From Aeromonas sp. FDAARGOS 1405 (GTDB lineage: Bacteria > Pseudomonadota > Gammaproteobacteria > Enterobacterales > Aeromonadaceae), in contig NZ_CP077311.1 in NCBI RefSeq assembly GCF_019048265.1, positions 2,861,001 to 2,925,000 on the forward strand: a stretch of DNA of 64,000 nt, read 5' to 3'. How positions within the stretch are numbered: position 1 is the stretch's first letter; every line of letters starts with the position of its first letter. The notes under the pieces are model-generated. The model did no database searches. It saw only the letters and a program-made list of their open reading frames with translations, and was not told the DNA's origin. Of this stretch, positions 63,290-64,000 are shown piece after piece. Both the position numbers and the translations under genes were made by a program.

Positions 63290-64000
63290 CGAATCCATGC
63301 GCCTGAACAAATACATCAGCGAGAGTGGTATCTGCTCGCGCCGCGAGGCCGACCGCTTTATCGAGCAGGGCCACGTCTTTATCAACGGCAAGCGCGCCGG
63401 GATCGGCGATCAGGTGCAGGTTGGCGATCTGGTCAAGGTGAACGGTCAGGTGATCGAGCCGCGCGAGGCGGACAGTCTGGTGCTGATCGCCCTCAACAAG
63501 CCGGTGGGCATCGTCAGTACCACGGAGGCGGGCGAGAAGGACAATATCGTCGATTTCGTCAACCACAGCACCCGGGTCTTCCCCATCGGGCGGCTCGACA
63601 AGGATTCGCAGGGGCTGATTTTCCTCACCAACCACGGCGATCTGGTCAACAAGATCCTGCGGGCAGGCAACGATCACGAGAAAGAGTATCTGGTGACCGT
63701 CGACAAGCCGGTGACCGACGAGTTTGTGCGCGGCATGGCGGCCGGGGTGCCGATCCTTGGTACTGTGACCAAGAAGTGCAAGGTGAAGAAAGAGGCACCG
63801 TTCGTCTTTCGCATCACCCTGGTGCAGGGGCTGAATCGCCAGATCCGCCGCATGTGCGAACACTTCGGTTTTGAAGTGACCAAGCTGGAGCGTATCCGCA
63901 TCATGAACGTCAGCCTCAAGGGGCTGCCGGTGGGCGAGTGGCGCGATCTCACCGACGACGAGCTGATCGATCTGTTCAAGCTGATTGAGGACTCCTCCTC
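63279..64000 (+). CDS. rluF: 23S rRNA pseudouridine(2604) synthase (3' end outside window)
   Basis: 240 codons are visible and closely match E. coli Rlu[24 protein letters not shown] (S4-like RNA-binding domain), [33 protein letters not shown] with the catalytic Asp, and [17 protein letters not shown]. It isomerises U2604 of 23S rRNA. Start ATG 63279 is 5 bases after AGGTG. The frame is open to the window edge; a basic C-terminal tail is expected beyond. Confidence 0.96.
   Translation, partial: MLANESMRLNKYISESGICSRREADRFIEQGHVFINGKRAGIGDQVQVGDLVKVNGQVIEPREADSLVLIALNKPVGIVSTTEAGEKDNIVDFVNHSTRVFPIGRLDKDSQGLIFLTNHGDLVNKILRAGNDHEKEYLVTVDKPVTDEFVRGMAAGVPILGTVTKKCKVKKEAPFVFRITLVQGLNRQIRRMCEHFGFEVTKLERIRIMNVSLKGLPVGEWRDLTDDELIDLFKLIEDSS

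Overview
The window is about 60% GC and reads as chromosome of a gammaproteobacterium, most likely Aeromonas. The evidence is protein similarity recalled from memory (E. coli and Vibrio relatives for almost every gene) and gene order: adhE-ychE-oppABCDF, cmoAB/yecE/aspS/yebC, serA-rpiA-fau, dapB-carAB and rsxABCDGE-nth follow enterobacterial order, while MotY, the secreted broad-spectrum racemase and the 7TM-transglutaminase/retropepsin pair point to the Aeromonas/Vibrio side. No database search was run. No phage, IS element, CRISPR array, rRNA or tRNA gene was found.

Layout. 1-8.2 kb: envelope retropepsin/7TM pair, tRNA wobble-uridine genes cmoB-cmoA, yecE, a zinc-ribbon protein, aspS, yebC. 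8.2-8.75 kb: a non-coding convergent gap with a (GGTT)n microsatellite. 8.75-18.8 kb: fermentative adhE with an FNR-type promoter, ychE, and the oligopeptide importer oppABCDF. 18.8-20.0 kb: a yybP-ykoY (Mn2+) riboswitch and alx. 20-28 kb: periplasmic amino-acid racemase, a small methyltransferase, pilU, a DUF486 membrane protein, an SBP_bac_3 protein, vitamin B12 importer btuC/btuD, an AAC(6')-like acetyltransferase, aroH. 28-41 kb: dgkA, serA, rpiA, fau, an NhaC-type antiporter, an anchored hydrolase, dapB, carAB. 41-51 kb: a fatty acid hydroxylase gene split by an in-frame amber codon, a DUF1615 lipoprotein, a DUF1176 protein, katG, an outer-membrane barrel, a NIT-domain chemoreceptor, motY. 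51-59 kb: gloA, nth and the six-gene rsx (rnf) electron-transport operon. 59-64 kb: an HNH endonuclease, a hypothetical protein, a VOC protein, a large anchored hydrolase, and the start of rluF.

Most of the window is core metabolism. The items that deserve a second look are regulatory or evolutionary: a 10-bp alternative pairing between the alx riboswitch and its terminator loop; an adhE promoter whose FNR-like box sits at about -42 and whose core is enclosed by a perfect 11-bp inverted repeat; the GGTT microsatellite; decayed duplications of the 3' ends of nth and btuC; the amber-split hydroxylase; alanine-lysine repeats in RsxC; and a 39-codon remnant near katG. I found nothing I would call a wholly new multi-gene system.
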